Source: Pseudomonas putida (GTDB lineage: Bacteria; Pseudomonadota; Gammaproteobacteria; Pseudomonadales; Pseudomonadaceae). Taken from it: 64,000 nt of DNA. Each line of letters starts with the position of its first letter. Within the stretch, counting starts at the first letter, position 1. A program made the translations under genes and the position numbers. Where the stretch lies: the NCBI RefSeq assembly GCF_001636055.1, contig NZ_CP011789.1, positions 682,001-746,000 on the forward strand. The letters are read 5' to 3'. Below the pieces are notes generated by a model that saw only the letters and a list, made by a program, of their open reading frames with translations, had not been told where the DNA came from and searched no databases. Positions 1-9,095 of the stretch are shown piece after piece.

Positions 1-1149
1 GTAAAAAAGAGTGCCGAGTATTCACTGCCCGATGACTTAGATTCTGCGCTAACGGCGTCCATAGCACCGTCAGCATTACCGTTAGTGCAAAAAATAAAAG
101 AAATGAGAAAGCGGATGAATGCAGAGCTTGGGAACGTAATCGCTACATATCATGAATTAGACGCCATCGTAAAAAAATGCACCGCGGATAAAATAGCACA
201 GGAAGATGTTGCGAGGCAGTTGAGGATCGAGATTGAGGGTGTGCAATCTGGTTCAGGCGCAGTTCTAAGAAAAGGGCAAGAGCTTAGAGAGAATATCGCT
301 AAGCTGGAGTCTATAACTGCCTACCTGACTCAGCGCAAAGATATGCTGAAGGCTCTGATAGATAGAAGAGCAATCGCCTTGGATCAGCTTGACACAATAC
401 GCTCTGCTCGTTTCCAAGCCAGGCAAGAGGCAGCGAATTGGCTGAATAAGTTAGTGGGCCCAAATATAAGAGTTTCGATTTATAGAAACGGGCAAGTAAA
501 AAAATTCTCAGCTTCTATTTCTGAGAGTTTGAGGGGGAGTGGGCTGCGGTACGCTGAAGTTGCTGACGATATCGCTGAAAATTTAAGCCCGAGGGCGCTG
601 ATGGAAGCAGTTGATAATTTTGATACTGAGGCCATAGCTGACGCAGCTAATATTACATTGGATCGCGCTTCGAGAATCCTCTCGCATCTGAAGGGCTGCG
701 ATTTGGGGGAGCTGTGTACTATAAATATTGAAGACGAAGTTTCGCTTCAGCTTTTAGATGGTACCGACTATAAAGATATATCGGAGCTATCTACTGGGCA
801 GCGGTGTACAGTTGTATTGCCCCTCATCCTTTCCCACATGAACCGAATGTTGATTGTAGATCAGCCTGAAGATCATATTGACAACGCGTTTATTGCAGAA
901 ACACTGATAAAGGTTATCGTTTCAAGAGGGGGGAAGGGGCAAATAATATTTTCTACTCATAATCCCAACATTCCGGTATTAGGGAATGCTGATATGGTAC
1001 TACACCTAGGATCTGACGGTCGTCGTGGATTTAGGATGTCAGCTGGACCGCTTCAAGAGCAAGATATAGTATCGGCTATCAGTACCGTTATGGAAGGAGG
1101 CGCAGCAGCCTTCTCCAAACGTGCGGAATTCTACAACGGGAATTCTTGA
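1..1149 (+). CDS. SMC/ABC-like ATPase, C-terminal part (5' end outside window)
   Basis: The frame is open from base 1, so the gene begins upstream; GTG at 85 is only an internal codon. The visible part starts with a coiled-coil stretch (to about residue 110 counting from 85) rich in K/E/R/L. The ABC half follows: a signature-like LSTGQR at about 765-810, a Walker B MLIVDQPEDHID near 850-885, and an H-loop-like STHNPNIP near 955-975. The Walker A motif must be to the left. The architecture recalls AAA/SMC-like ATPases of the TrlF type often found in mobile islands, where a PHP-type phosphoesterase can sit at the N-terminus; that part cannot be seen. The next gene starts one base after its stop, so the three cargo genes are probably one operon. 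The function is unknown. Confidence 0.7.
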   Translation, partial: VKKSAEYSLPDDLDSALTASIAPSALPLVQKIKEMRKRMNAELGNVIATYHELDAIVKKCTADKIAQEDVARQLRIEIEGVQSGSGAVLRKGQELRENIAKLESITAYLTQRKDMLKALIDRRAIALDQLDTIRSARFQARQEAANWLNKLVGPNIRVSIYRNGQVKKFSASISESLRGSGLRYAEVADDIAENLSPRALMEAVDNFDTEAIADAANITLDRASRILSHLKGCDLGELCTINIEDEVSLQLLDGTDYKDISELSTGQRCTVVLPLILSHMNRMLIVDQPEDHIDNAFIAETLIKVIVSRGGKGQIIFSTHNPNIPVLGNADMVLHLGSDGRRGFRMSAGPLQEQDIVSAISTVMEGGAAAFSKRAEFYNGNS

Positions 1150-1150
1150 G

Positions 1151-2038
1151 ATGACTCGTGAAGAAGCCCTTTATGCGATAGCTAACGGAACATCACATAG
1201 CAGGTTTACCGCTTTAGGGGTTTTGGAACGAGTTGCCCTCCCTACAGATATAGAGTTGCTGATGAAGCTTCAGACGACCGAGGCTGACTTGTACGTTAAA
1301 AAACGTATCGAGAGAGTCGTATCGAAACTTCACAAAAATTTGCCTGAGAAAACTGAAGTAGATGACGATATAGTACCTGCTGAGGTGAAAAGAAAGGTAA
1401 GAGCGGACGCAATTGAGTGGGTGGCAGGACTATTGCTCCATGAGATAGGTTCAAAGCTAGGGCTTTTGGCGAGCGAAATTTCACAGGATGTTCCAAATTT
1501 TGAAAGCTCCAACTCAATGCGACGAATTGAACAGCTGCAGGATACATTCGATGGAATTGAGCAGTTAAAAAAGGCAACCTCATCTCCTAAACCAATAGAA
1601 ATGGATCTTTCCGAGTTCATTCGTGATTCGGTTGAAGTGGAGCGAATTGGTAGAGATGTGGAGGCGTCCTATGTTGGGATTTCACCACTTATTATATTCT
1701 GCGACCGAGGTTTATTAGGCCTTGCGTTGTGCAATGGTATAAAAAATGCCATGGAGGCTGCAATGTCAGTGCGTTCTGAGGTTCGTGCTCCGATGATTGT
1801 GGTTAGCTGGGGGCAGACCGACAAAGACAACTGGATAACAATTATTGACAATGGTCCTGGGTTACCTAGTAGCTCAGCTAGATCGTTTGTTCTTGGAGAG
1901 TCTTCTAAGTCTGGGCATTTAGGCTTTGGTCTCGGAATTGCCAGGCAGGCAATTGAAACACTTCACGGCTCTGTCGAACTCCGAAACTCTGGGGCTGATG
2001 GTGCCGCATATGAGCTAAGATGGAGCTTAACTAATTGA
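1151..2038 (+). CDS. Soluble histidine kinase with HEAT-like N-terminus
   Basis: This 295-aa protein has no signal peptide or membrane segment. Residues 1-65 look like HEAT-type helical repeats. A DHp-like helix carries the probable phospho-accepting His97 in LLLHEIGSKLG. A HATPase domain follows, with an N-box (CNGIKNAMEA), a G1 box (IIDNGPGLP) and a glycine-rich lid (GHLGFGLGIARQ). ATG at 1151 was chosen because it follows the upstream stop by one base; the in-frame GTG at 1121 would overlap that gene and lacks a ribosome site. Its stop overlaps the TTG of the receiver gene, so the two are translationally coupled and probably form a cognate pair. The input is likely cytoplasmic, perhaps sensed through the HEAT part or the adjacent ATPase; this is inference. 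Confidence 0.8.
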   Translation: MTREEALYAIANGTSHSRFTALGVLERVALPTDIELLMKLQTTEADLYVKKRIERVVSKLHKNLPEKTEVDDDIVPAEVKRKVRADAIEWVAGLLLHEIGSKLGLLASEISQDVPNFESSNSMRRIEQLQDTFDGIEQLKKATSSPKPIEMDLSEFIRDSVEVERIGRDVEASYVGISPLIIFCDRGLLGLALCNGIKNAMEAAMSVRSEVRAPMIVVSWGQTDKDNWITIIDNGPGLPSSSARSFVLGESSKSGHLGFGLGIARQAIETLHGSVELRNSGADGAAYELRWSLTN

Positions 2039-3444
2039 ATATACTTATTATTGAGGATGAGCAGGACTTTGTAGAGGAAATAATAAGGATAGTTTCCTCA
2101 ATATGTCGAGAGCCTATTTATACGATCGCATCGTCTATAGAGGCAGCCTCCGACAGGTTACAAAACGGTTTTTTTGATCTCATTTTTCTCGACCTCAAGT
2201 TGCCCACGGTTGATGGCGCGATGGATAGTGATCCTCAGCATGGTCGGGACTTATTAGATATGGCCAGATCTGTTGCACCTGGGACACCGATATTTATGCT
2301 AACCGGCTCTTCAGCAGAGCAGTTTTTGCCAGAGATGATAGCATTGAATCATCAAGTAGATATCTGGGGGCAAGGTAGAGCTCTTTCTCTAATAGGATTT
2401 CAGCCAAAACATAGGATCAACAATCTCCATAAGCTGATTGAACCATATGTGAGTTCCTGTGACGCCGTATGCGATGTAGAAATTAGCACTGATATTGAAA
2501 TAGATTTGCGGGTTGCGCGACTAGTCCGGATATTCACAGCGTCAGTTGGTGGCGTTTTTTGTGAGGTGCGGAAAATTGGAGGTGGTCTTTCAGGCGCATT
2601 AGTCCTCAACTTAGTAGTTAAAGATGGAGATGGAGCAAAAATCCATAACTCTGTAGCAAAGATAGGGGCGCCTGACGATATCCGGGATGAAGTTGAACGA
2701 CATGATAGGTACATTTTAAGATTAGATCCAAGTTCTACGCCAAGGAAGGTAGCGGTTCTGAGCCATGGGGCAAAAGATACATCCGGGGTGTTCTACAGTT
2801 TGGCATCAGCTTCGGATTCTACAGGGTTCTCGATAATTCATGGCAATGCGAGCGTTGTAGTAAAAGGAATTATGGGGTCTCTGCAGCGATGGACTGATGC
2901 TGTTACCCAGAGACGTATCTCAATTGAGAGTATACGGCAAGCGTTTATCAGTGATGAGCAGTTTGGGTCGATTCGTCACTTAGTTCAGCACGACTGGATT
3001 GATAGATTCGAACAAAGTCCAGTGTTCGCTAACTGCGTTTGCGTTCATGGCGATTTACATGGTATGAACGTTTTGCTTACAGGTAACATGGTCCCAGTAA
3101 TTATTGACTATGGAGATGTTGGAGAAGGCGTTGCCAGCAGAGATCCTATAACTTTCGAGCTAAGCGTCTTTTTTCATCCTGAGGGACCTCTTAAGGATAG
3201 CCCTTGGCCGGATGAAAGAGAGGCGTTGCTTTGGGGTCAGTCGAATTTTGTAACTGACAGTTGTCCCGCGGCTGAATTTTTTAATAGCTGCAGAGAATGG
3301 GCGGAATCAGTAGCCGCTGGTAAGCGAGAGCGTGCGGCAGTGGCATACGGGTATTTGGTTCGACAGCTGAAGTATCCTGGCTGCAATGTCGCTCGAGTTA
3401 ACTCGTTGCTGGGAGGAGTTAAGCGACTATACGATTCAGCTTGA
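2035..3444 (+). CDS. Response-regulator receiver fused to APH-like phosphotransferase
   Basis: This 469-aa protein starts at TTG, overlapping the kinase stop by four bases (TTGA). Residues 1-130 are a CheY-like receiver with the acidic pair E7/D8 and the phospho-acceptor Asp53 in LIFLDLKLP. The rest resembles the aminoglycoside/choline phosphotransferase fold: a Brenner-type motif VHGDLHGMNVLL with H338, D340 and N345, followed by a metal-binding D358 in IIDYGDVGEG. There is no DNA-binding domain, so the output is probably phosphorylation of a small molecule or protein, switched by the upstream kinase. APH-like domains act on drugs, sugars, nucleosides or proteins, and the substrate here cannot be told. 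The codon use is AT-rich compared with the core genes. Confidence 0.75.
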   Translation: MNILIIEDEQDFVEEIIRIVSSICREPIYTIASSIEAASDRLQNGFFDLIFLDLKLPTVDGAMDSDPQHGRDLLDMARSVAPGTPIFMLTGSSAEQFLPEMIALNHQVDIWGQGRALSLIGFQPKHRINNLHKLIEPYVSSCDAVCDVEISTDIEIDLRVARLVRIFTASVGGVFCEVRKIGGGLSGALVLNLVVKDGDGAKIHNSVAKIGAPDDIRDEVERHDRYILRLDPSSTPRKVAVLSHGAKDTSGVFYSLASASDSTGFSIIHGNASVVVKGIMGSLQRWTDAVTQRRISIESIRQAFISDEQFGSIRHLVQHDWIDRFEQSPVFANCVCVHGDLHGMNVLLTGNMVPVIIDYGDVGEGVASRDPITFELSVFFHPEGPLKDSPWPDEREALLWGQSNFVTDSCPAAEFFNSCREWAESVAAGKRERAAVAYGYLVRQLKYPGCNVARVNSLLGGVKRLYDSA

Positions 3445-3492
3445 TTGAAGCCAGGCTTAGAATTGCTCCGTTTTCCGAAGAATCATTGTAAT

Positions 3493-3527
3493 TATGCTGG
3501 TTGATGCGCTTGACATAAACCAGCATA
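3493..3527. terminator. Perfect 10-bp inverted repeat between convergent cargo and gin operons
   Basis: Arms TATGCTGGTT (3493-3502) and AACCAGCATA (3518-3527) are separated by 15 bases. The repeat lies in the 167-bp gap between the convergent ends of the phosphotransferase gene and ginD. There is no long T-run, so a terminator role is only one option; a recombinase- or regulator-binding site is another. Confidence 0.45.
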
Positions 3528-3611
3528 TTTCACCCTGGTTTCAATCCCTGAAGTGTTAGCTCTGATGGTGAGTCTGGAGGTGGTCATCCAGTAACGTAAT
3601 TATAGCGTTTC

Positions 3612-4058
3612 TCAAGTTTTTAGATTTCTTATGTCGTTAATAGTTGAGTGGTTTAGCAAAGCCTGTAAGCGCTTATTTTCAATAGTCAGCTCGAGAATCT
3701 TGGCATCTGCTTCGACAAGTAACGAGGCCGCGTTGTCACGCTGTAATTTTAGGTCTCTGATAGTTTGCTTGAGTGATCGGTTTTTTCTACGATGAGCGAG
3801 TGTGCTCTGTCTAGTCGACGGCGCAGATTCAAGGTTGTGCTCGTTGATCCAATGTTGAATTTCTAGGATAAGTGCAGGGTACCGTGATTTTTTTAGGGCA
3901 GACGGATCATTTCCAGCCTCCCTGGCTACGTTATTCTGCGTCACAGGAGCACCCTCCGGGAGACGCTCGGGCTTACCTAACTTCAAACGCCCAAAAGCTT
4001 CACGGAATGCTTTTTCCGCCCGACCTACAACTGGCGAGGTGTCTATGAGAGATGACAT
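3612..4058 (-). CDS. ginD: Small coiled-coil accessory protein of the integrase module (GinD-like)
   Basis: The protein has 148 aa. Its N-terminal half holds a short helical region containing NNVAREAGNDPSALKKSRYP, which resembles a small DNA-binding helix-turn-helix. The C-terminal half (about residues 85-140) is a strong coiled coil rich in K, R, L and E. In GInt islands the fourth gene encodes such a small helical protein and is needed for integration and excision together with the three recombinases. The gene overlaps the end of ginC by 59 bases. ATG at 4058 was preferred because GGAG lies ten bases upstream; ATG at 4067 is possible. A similar role is played by the small TnpC of Tn554-type elements. 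Confidence 0.7.
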   Translation of the reverse strand: MSSLIDTSPVVGRAEKAFREAFGRLKLGKPERLPEGAPVTQNNVAREAGNDPSALKKSRYPALILEIQHWINEHNLESAPSTRQSTLAHRRKNRSLKQTIRDLKLQRDNAASLLVEADAKILELTIENKRLQALLNHSTINDIRNLKT

Positions 4059-6099
4059 TGAGGGCATTCTCCACTGCGCGTTGTTGAGCAAGTAAAGAGT
4101 CACGATATGGTGAATCTATAGGTGCGTCCAATAAACGAGATTTGATCTGTTCTGCTAATTGCTGAATGTTTTGCTTTCTATCTCGGTCAAACAAAGCATC
4201 CGCGCACGGTCTTAGGTGATCTCCGCCGCCGCAACGGATAATGTTATCCACACCACCATATTCACAAGGGCCTCGCTTGGTGCATCCACCTAGCATAGTT
4301 TGACGCCATGAGACCTGTCCTAACTTTGCTGATTTGCTAAGCTTCTTCATGTCGCTAGCGTCAACAAGCCTCAGGATTTCCGCTTTTCGATCATCTCCAT
4401 ATGGGCTAACAAATCTTTCTGAGAATAATAGTGCTATTTCTTTACTCAGAATCTCGTACATTGTCCGAACATAATGGGTGCAAGCATCGCTGTTGACTTT
4501 TAGTTGCGATCGGCCTTGGCCGTAGTAAAGCGACATAGCTCGAGTGGCATGCTTCAATTGGTATTGGACTGAGGCATCTGATACCAGTCCAGAGGCAAGC
4601 ATATTTACTGCGCCAGTGCGTCGAAGTTGGTGCCAGGCCAACGGCCATAATTCACCTACTTTGAACGCTTCGTCGTCCAATGTTGTAGTAACAAGTCTGG
4701 CGGTGATTAAGTCGGATTCAGTAATTTTGAGGTGTTTAGGGTCGAACAAATTAGGGTACGAGTCAATAACGGCTTGGTAGCTGGGATACATTGGGCGGAT
4801 ATGGAGAGGAGTGTCTGTGTTTTTGGCATTAGCCCATGGCTCATAAGAACGCAGTACAAGATGATGAGACTGAATATCCTCTAAAGTAGTGGGGACGCGA
4901 GGATTGGCTTCAGCGCAGACTACTCTTAACCGAGCTATGTATCTCATGGCATCAACAGCAAGTTTGGTAGAGGGAGATGTGATCCATCGCGCATCGTCGT
5001 CTTCTACGGTTTTTGTTGTAACCCCTCGGAGGGTGTAGATTTTTCCAAGTTTTTCATCAGTCTCAACTTCTAAACAATTAGTCCGGAGTGCCCATGCCTC
5101 GTCGATTCGCATCATTGAGAAGTTCAGAATATAGGCGGTACCTACTTTACCAACCATCGTAAAATAACTTGATAGTGCTGAGATGCTGTAGTCCACACTG
5201 GCAATTGATTGGTCGGGCTGCAATATCCATTTCTGTAGCAGACCATCTATACCATAGCGTCGCGCTATTGAAGGAAATTTTCCGTCAAACTCGAGTTTCT
5301 CAGTTGCTTGATGACTTCTTACACTGAATGGTGAGGGGCGATTCTTGGCCAGATGTTTTGAGCGACTACAGGCCTCCCCTAAAGATCCATAGTATGTTGT
5401 ATATTTTTCAAGGCAGTATCTATAGCATTTTTCGATGTTGTCTCGGTGACTGTGGAAGTCTTCTAGGAAATTACGTAAGCGACCAACCTGATAAGTCCAA
5501 ATTCGAGGTGGGATATATGGCGTTTGCTTAACCTGATGTACTGGCATGGAAGCCTGGAATCTGCGCAGTCCCTCTCTGTCAAGGATTGTAAATCCGAGTT
5601 TTTCACGTTGTTCAAACAATGCGTGTAGGTGGTGGAGCGCTTCAGAGGCTTTCGAGGGAGGAATGAATGTTAGTAATTTATCGGCGACTCTTGGGAACTT
5701 CCATAGGTCAGACGCGGCGATAGATTCATTAGAGCATAGTACGAATAGTGGAAACAAACAGACGAATCGTGCTTTCAGAGAAACTGCGCTAGTTACAGCA
5801 TGGGGGCCCCATAGCCACCATGCCGCCACTAGGCGCGCTAGTTTGGCATTTACGGAGGTTGTGACAGGATCGTCTTTGCGCTGTGGCTTATCACCGAAAT
5901 TTAATCTTAGACACTGCTTGGCCCACGGCATAAGGTTCCAGAATGAGTCGCCGTAAAAGCTAACGACTCTTCCGGCGGAGTCTATAACAACAGGGAAATC
6001 GTCAGGCGGTGGCCAGCTAGGGAGACGATAGTTTTCAGATTGAGGCAATATTAATGGTGAGTCGATAGCTAGGCGCCAAGAAGAAGCCGTTAAACTCAT
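4000..6099 (-). CDS. ginC: Large tyrosine recombinase (GinC-like)
   Basis: This 699-aa protein is far longer than the usual 300-400 aa of phage-type integrases. The catalytic half includes an arginine in FSMMRIDEAW, a box-II-like WHQLRRTGAVNML, a histidine in LKHATRAMS and a tyrosine in LYYGQG, so the R/H/R/H/Y set looks present. Near the C-terminus a cysteine cluster (GGCTKRGPC, IIRCGGG, RPCAD) suggests a metal-binding finger. ATG at 6099 overlaps the ginB stop by four bases (ATGA) and has GAGG seven bases upstream; the longer in-frame GTG at 6135 lacks this. The tight overlaps with ginB and ginD indicate one co-translated operon. Confidence 0.8.
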   Translation of the reverse strand: MSLTASSWRLAIDSPLILPQSENYRLPSWPPPDDFPVVIDSAGRVVSFYGDSFWNLMPWAKQCLRLNFGDKPQRKDDPVTTSVNAKLARLVAAWWLWGPHAVTSAVSLKARFVCLFPLFVLCSNESIAASDLWKFPRVADKLLTFIPPSKASEALHHLHALFEQREKLGFTILDREGLRRFQASMPVHQVKQTPYIPPRIWTYQVGRLRNFLEDFHSHRDNIEKCYRYCLEKYTTYYGSLGEACSRSKHLAKNRPSPFSVRSHQATEKLEFDGKFPSIARRYGIDGLLQKWILQPDQSIASVDYSISALSSYFTMVGKVGTAYILNFSMMRIDEAWALRTNCLEVETDEKLGKIYTLRGVTTKTVEDDDARWITSPSTKLAVDAMRYIARLRVVCAEANPRVPTTLEDIQSHHLVLRSYEPWANAKNTDTPLHIRPMYPSYQAVIDSYPNLFDPKHLKITESDLITARLVTTTLDDEAFKVGELWPLAWHQLRRTGAVNMLASGLVSDASVQYQLKHATRAMSLYYGQGRSQLKVNSDACTHYVRTMYEILSKEIALLFSERFVSPYGDDRKAEILRLVDASDMKKLSKSAKLGQVSWRQTMLGGCTKRGPCEYGGVDNIIRCGGGDHLRPCADALFDRDRKQNIQQLAEQIKSRLLDAPIDSPYRDSLLAQQRAVENALNVISHRHLASCRSGGKSIP

Positions 6100-7820
6100 G
6101 AACACACCTCTATCAGCTGAATGAAGCCAGACCACTTTGGATGGTAATAGCCTTCTTCAATACGATCTAACGCCTCAATCACCCAGAGTGCGCGTACGGA
6201 GCTACTTAACTTAAACGCGTTCAATTTTTCGGTGAGACGTTCGATAGTCAACATTGCTGGACTATCACTCGAATCCATAACTAGAGCTCTACTCCATGTC
6301 AGCTCTAGGGATTTATAATGTCGGTAACTTGCAAGTGACCATACATGGTCCGCGTCATCTAGATCCCGATGATGGGCGCAGAAAATACATCCGGCAGCGC
6401 TTAGGCAATTCGGCGCCGGAGATAGAGGCGGCGAATTATTCTGAGGGCTGGGGGTCGGATTGATACATGTCCCAGGACCTGGAGGTTCATATGTTTTTTC
6501 GGTAAAAGCATGAAATTTACTAATCTCAGAAACAGCGCACTGGTGGTGCGGCTGGTCGTAAACTTGAAGAAGTGTCTGCTGAGTATGCTGTGCGATTTCT
6601 GAGGTTAAGGATACGTCTTTAGATGTTCTAATAAGCCAGTTTACTCTCGTCTTTCGAAGCTCTCTTGGTGAGATGTAGCGAACATTCAGTTTCTTACATA
6701 TTCTTCTAATCGCCTGAAATTTTGGAGCGATATCTTTAGATCTTTTTTGAGGTGACGACTCAGGAAATAAGAGGTCATAGTAATTATCAGGGAAGAAGTC
6801 ATTTCGCCACCTTAAGTATCTTTCAAAAACCTCTCGGTACTCACTGAATATTTCGAATTCTATTTCTCCCTGCCTGCGTCCCTTATAGACACGGCGGACT
6901 TGGTATCCGCCTAGAAAGCTTTGGAATGTACATTTTTCTATTTTTAGTTTGTGTGCTTGCGACAAGTTCATGCCGGTTTGCGAAATAAAAATTAGCAACT
7001 CTGCCTGTATTCGTAGATTGATTAGTGGGAAGCGAGTGCGCCATGAGGCATCTTTCTCCCAGCGCTCGCGAGCTTCTCGCACTTTTTTTCTATCCACAGA
7101 GCTCCCGTGCCCAGGAAGTAGATATTTAACAGTGTCTGCCGGCCTTAGTCCGGACCACTCGTCAAGAAATCTGCCGTTGCGAAAGTTGATGCGCACTGGG
7201 AGTGATCCGCGAATTGCCTCACTTGATAATGCGTTGACAATGTCTAGTAGGCAGGTTCCAAAATCAAAAGATTCACTCAGCTTTGTTTTGTCTGCGTTAG
7301 TGCCTAGCACTTTTTTCTTGTTGTATTTTTTTGGTATACGTGTACTGCGGTAAAGTCCAATTTTCAGGTCTAAAGCCTGATCAAGTAATGAGCTTACTAT
7401 CGTTGCCTTTCCTGCGATAGTCACTGTCTTCAGCGTCTTGTCTCTGCGTTGCCGAGATAGCAAATGATCCGTCCACGCTATGAAAGTGTCATCTATGGAA
7501 CTTAATGAAAGGGGAAGTCTTGCTTGCTCAGCCCAAGAATAAAATTGTCTAAGGCAATGTATGCTGGTTTTCGCCGTGAACCGACTGCCACCTGCTGTAA
7601 TAGTCGTCTGTATGACGCTGTGAATTCTTACCAGTAAGGGTAGGCGTTCAAAAAGCGGTGGTCCAAATTTTCCTTTCGAAAGAAAGTCCTCGAATTTACG
7701 AATGTCGGTGGCTGCTCCTCCATAATAAAGTAGTATTTTTAGATCTAGAGGTGTTTCCCTGATTCCATAGGCTACACCTGTAAACTTTAAGTTTGGTACT
7801 GGCACGTCTAGTTTATACAT
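6096..7820 (-). CDS. ginB: Tyrosine recombinase with altered active site (GinB-like)
   Basis: This 574-aa protein sits in the middle of the integrase trio. The C-terminal half has the integrase shape, but the box-I arginine position reads GMNLSQ with Asn285, and the usual HxxR is RELR (386-389). His412 and a candidate nucleophile Tyr421 in LLQVYDQ remain. Past the catalytic core a Cys/His cluster (GCIFCAHH) resembles the zinc-finger tail of Tn554 TnpB-type recombinases. If the substitutions are real it may have a structural or strand-selective role, with chemistry supplied by the neighbours. It starts four bases after the ginA stop codon. Confidence 0.78.
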   Translation of the reverse strand: MYKLDVPVPNLKFTGVAYGIRETPLDLKILLYYGGAATDIRKFEDFLSKGKFGPPLFERLPLLVRIHSVIQTTITAGGSRFTAKTSIHCLRQFYSWAEQARLPLSLSSIDDTFIAWTDHLLSRQRRDKTLKTVTIAGKATIVSSLLDQALDLKIGLYRSTRIPKKYNKKKVLGTNADKTKLSESFDFGTCLLDIVNALSSEAIRGSLPVRINFRNGRFLDEWSGLRPADTVKYLLPGHGSSVDRKKVREARERWEKDASWRTRFPLINLRIQAELLIFISQTGMNLSQAHKLKIEKCTFQSFLGGYQVRRVYKGRRQGEIEFEIFSEYREVFERYLRWRNDFFPDNYYDLLFPESSPQKRSKDIAPKFQAIRRICKKLNVRYISPRELRKTRVNWLIRTSKDVSLTSEIAQHTQQTLLQVYDQPHHQCAVSEISKFHAFTEKTYEPPGPGTCINPTPSPQNNSPPLSPAPNCLSAAGCIFCAHHRDLDDADHVWSLASYRHYKSLELTWSRALVMDSSDSPAMLTIERLTEKLNAFKLSSSVRALWVIEALDRIEEGYYHPKWSGFIQLIEVCS

Positions 7821-7823
7821 ATA

Positions 7824-9095
7824 TCAGTGCTTTCCCGAGATAATTCCAAGAAAGGCTTTGGTGAACGAGTTTGCTAGCTCTCGCTTTATCGGAGTTTTTT
7901 CTACAAATTTGATGTATTTAAGTGCTGTTGATTCGTTCTTGTGTAGGAGAGCTTCTTTCACTATCGCTACTGCGTGAAGTCCGCCACCAAAGCTGATTGC
8001 AAGTCGTGCTAGCTCAGTGGCAAAGGTGCAGCGAGTTTGATGGAACCGAAAATTTCGCATGCTTTGGATTCCGTTAGCTAATGCAATCTTTCTAAATCCA
8101 TGCATCTCTACATTTATTGCTGCAGATTTATTTGATCCTCGCTGCGCATATGGATTGCCAAAGCGAGTCAAAAACACGAGATCCTTATGGTCTGGCGATG
8201 CTTTTATCTCTCGCTTCAGGCGACGTTCGCTATGAGAGTAACGGAGAAGCTTCTCTAATAACTCCCTTGTGATCCAAACTTGCCCTGTAACGTCGAATTT
8301 TGTAGCCACGGAGGGAGATGCTGCTGGGCCTACGTTTATTCGGTATAAATTCGGATCGCAAGGGTCAGGTGTTGCGTTAGATAGCGTTTTGACTTTTAGG
8401 TCTGTTAATGTTTGAATTCTCATGCCCGTAAAGAAGCCGGTGATTAATAGAAGAAAAAGCTCTTCAGACGCTTGGCTTTGAGCGAAGTCTAAAATTTGAT
8501 TTCGATCAGATGCAGATACGGGAAGTAACCCGCTTTCTAGTCGTTCACCTGGTCGCGCTCTATTAGGTATGGCCAGATCAGTGGTGGTTATCGCAAGGGT
8601 GCGCTTAAAGCCAAAAGGGTTAGATAAATGCACACCTACCGTTCGCTCCTTCCACATGGGCCAGGCAGGTGAAAGAAGGTTCGTAGCTGCGAGCCAGCGA
8701 TAGAAGCTGACAACTACTCGCATTCGTTGAGAAACTGTCGAAGAGGATAGTTCTGAGTTGTCTCTGGCCGCTACAAGAGCGCCTCGGTAGCGAACTAGAC
8801 ACCGATTCTCCTTTCTAGCAGGGAAGTCCCACCACTTGTTGTCTGACGTTTCCAACCAATTCGCATAGGTATGCAAGCATGTCGCTTTAGCTTGAACCGT
8901 CTTCAGATCGACTTCTTGGTTGCAGGCACCTTCCATTAGCCACAGGTTTGCTTCACGCCATGGTTTTCCGTCTGCCCAGAATAATTGTGGGAGCCCTTTA
9001 ATCATGCGTCCGTCTACAACCCTCTCCCAGTTTAAGCGGTCTTCATGGGCCTCTGAGCGGTAGGGTGTGTGATCAATCGACTCAAGTCGGGCCAT
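7824..9095 (-). CDS. ginA: Tyrosine recombinase (GinA-like), first gene of the integrase operon
   Basis: This 423-aa protein has an N-terminal SAM-like core-binding region (about residues 65-140) followed by a complete catalytic domain: R226 in GMRIQTL, H352 and R355 in FHQTRCTF, H385 in LLHKNES, and Y394 in ALKYIKF. It is the most canonical of the three recombinases. It lies nearest the island-chromosome junction and is transcribed away from it. The 140-bp upstream space must hold the operon promoter and the attachment-site arm. Only a weak GGGA precedes the ATG at 9095. In GInt islands all four gin genes are reported essential for movement. Confidence 0.82.
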   Translation of the reverse strand: MARLESIDHTPYRSEAHEDRLNWERVVDGRMIKGLPQLFWADGKPWREANLWLMEGACNQEVDLKTVQAKATCLHTYANWLETSDNKWWDFPARKENRCLVRYRGALVAARDNSELSSSTVSQRMRVVVSFYRWLAATNLLSPAWPMWKERTVGVHLSNPFGFKRTLAITTTDLAIPNRARPGERLESGLLPVSASDRNQILDFAQSQASEELFLLLITGFFTGMRIQTLTDLKVKTLSNATPDPCDPNLYRINVGPAASPSVATKFDVTGQVWITRELLEKLLRYSHSERRLKREIKASPDHKDLVFLTRFGNPYAQRGSNKSAAINVEMHGFRKIALANGIQSMRNFRFHQTRCTFATELARLAISFGGGLHAVAIVKEALLHKNESTALKYIKFVEKTPIKRELANSFTKAFLGIISGKH

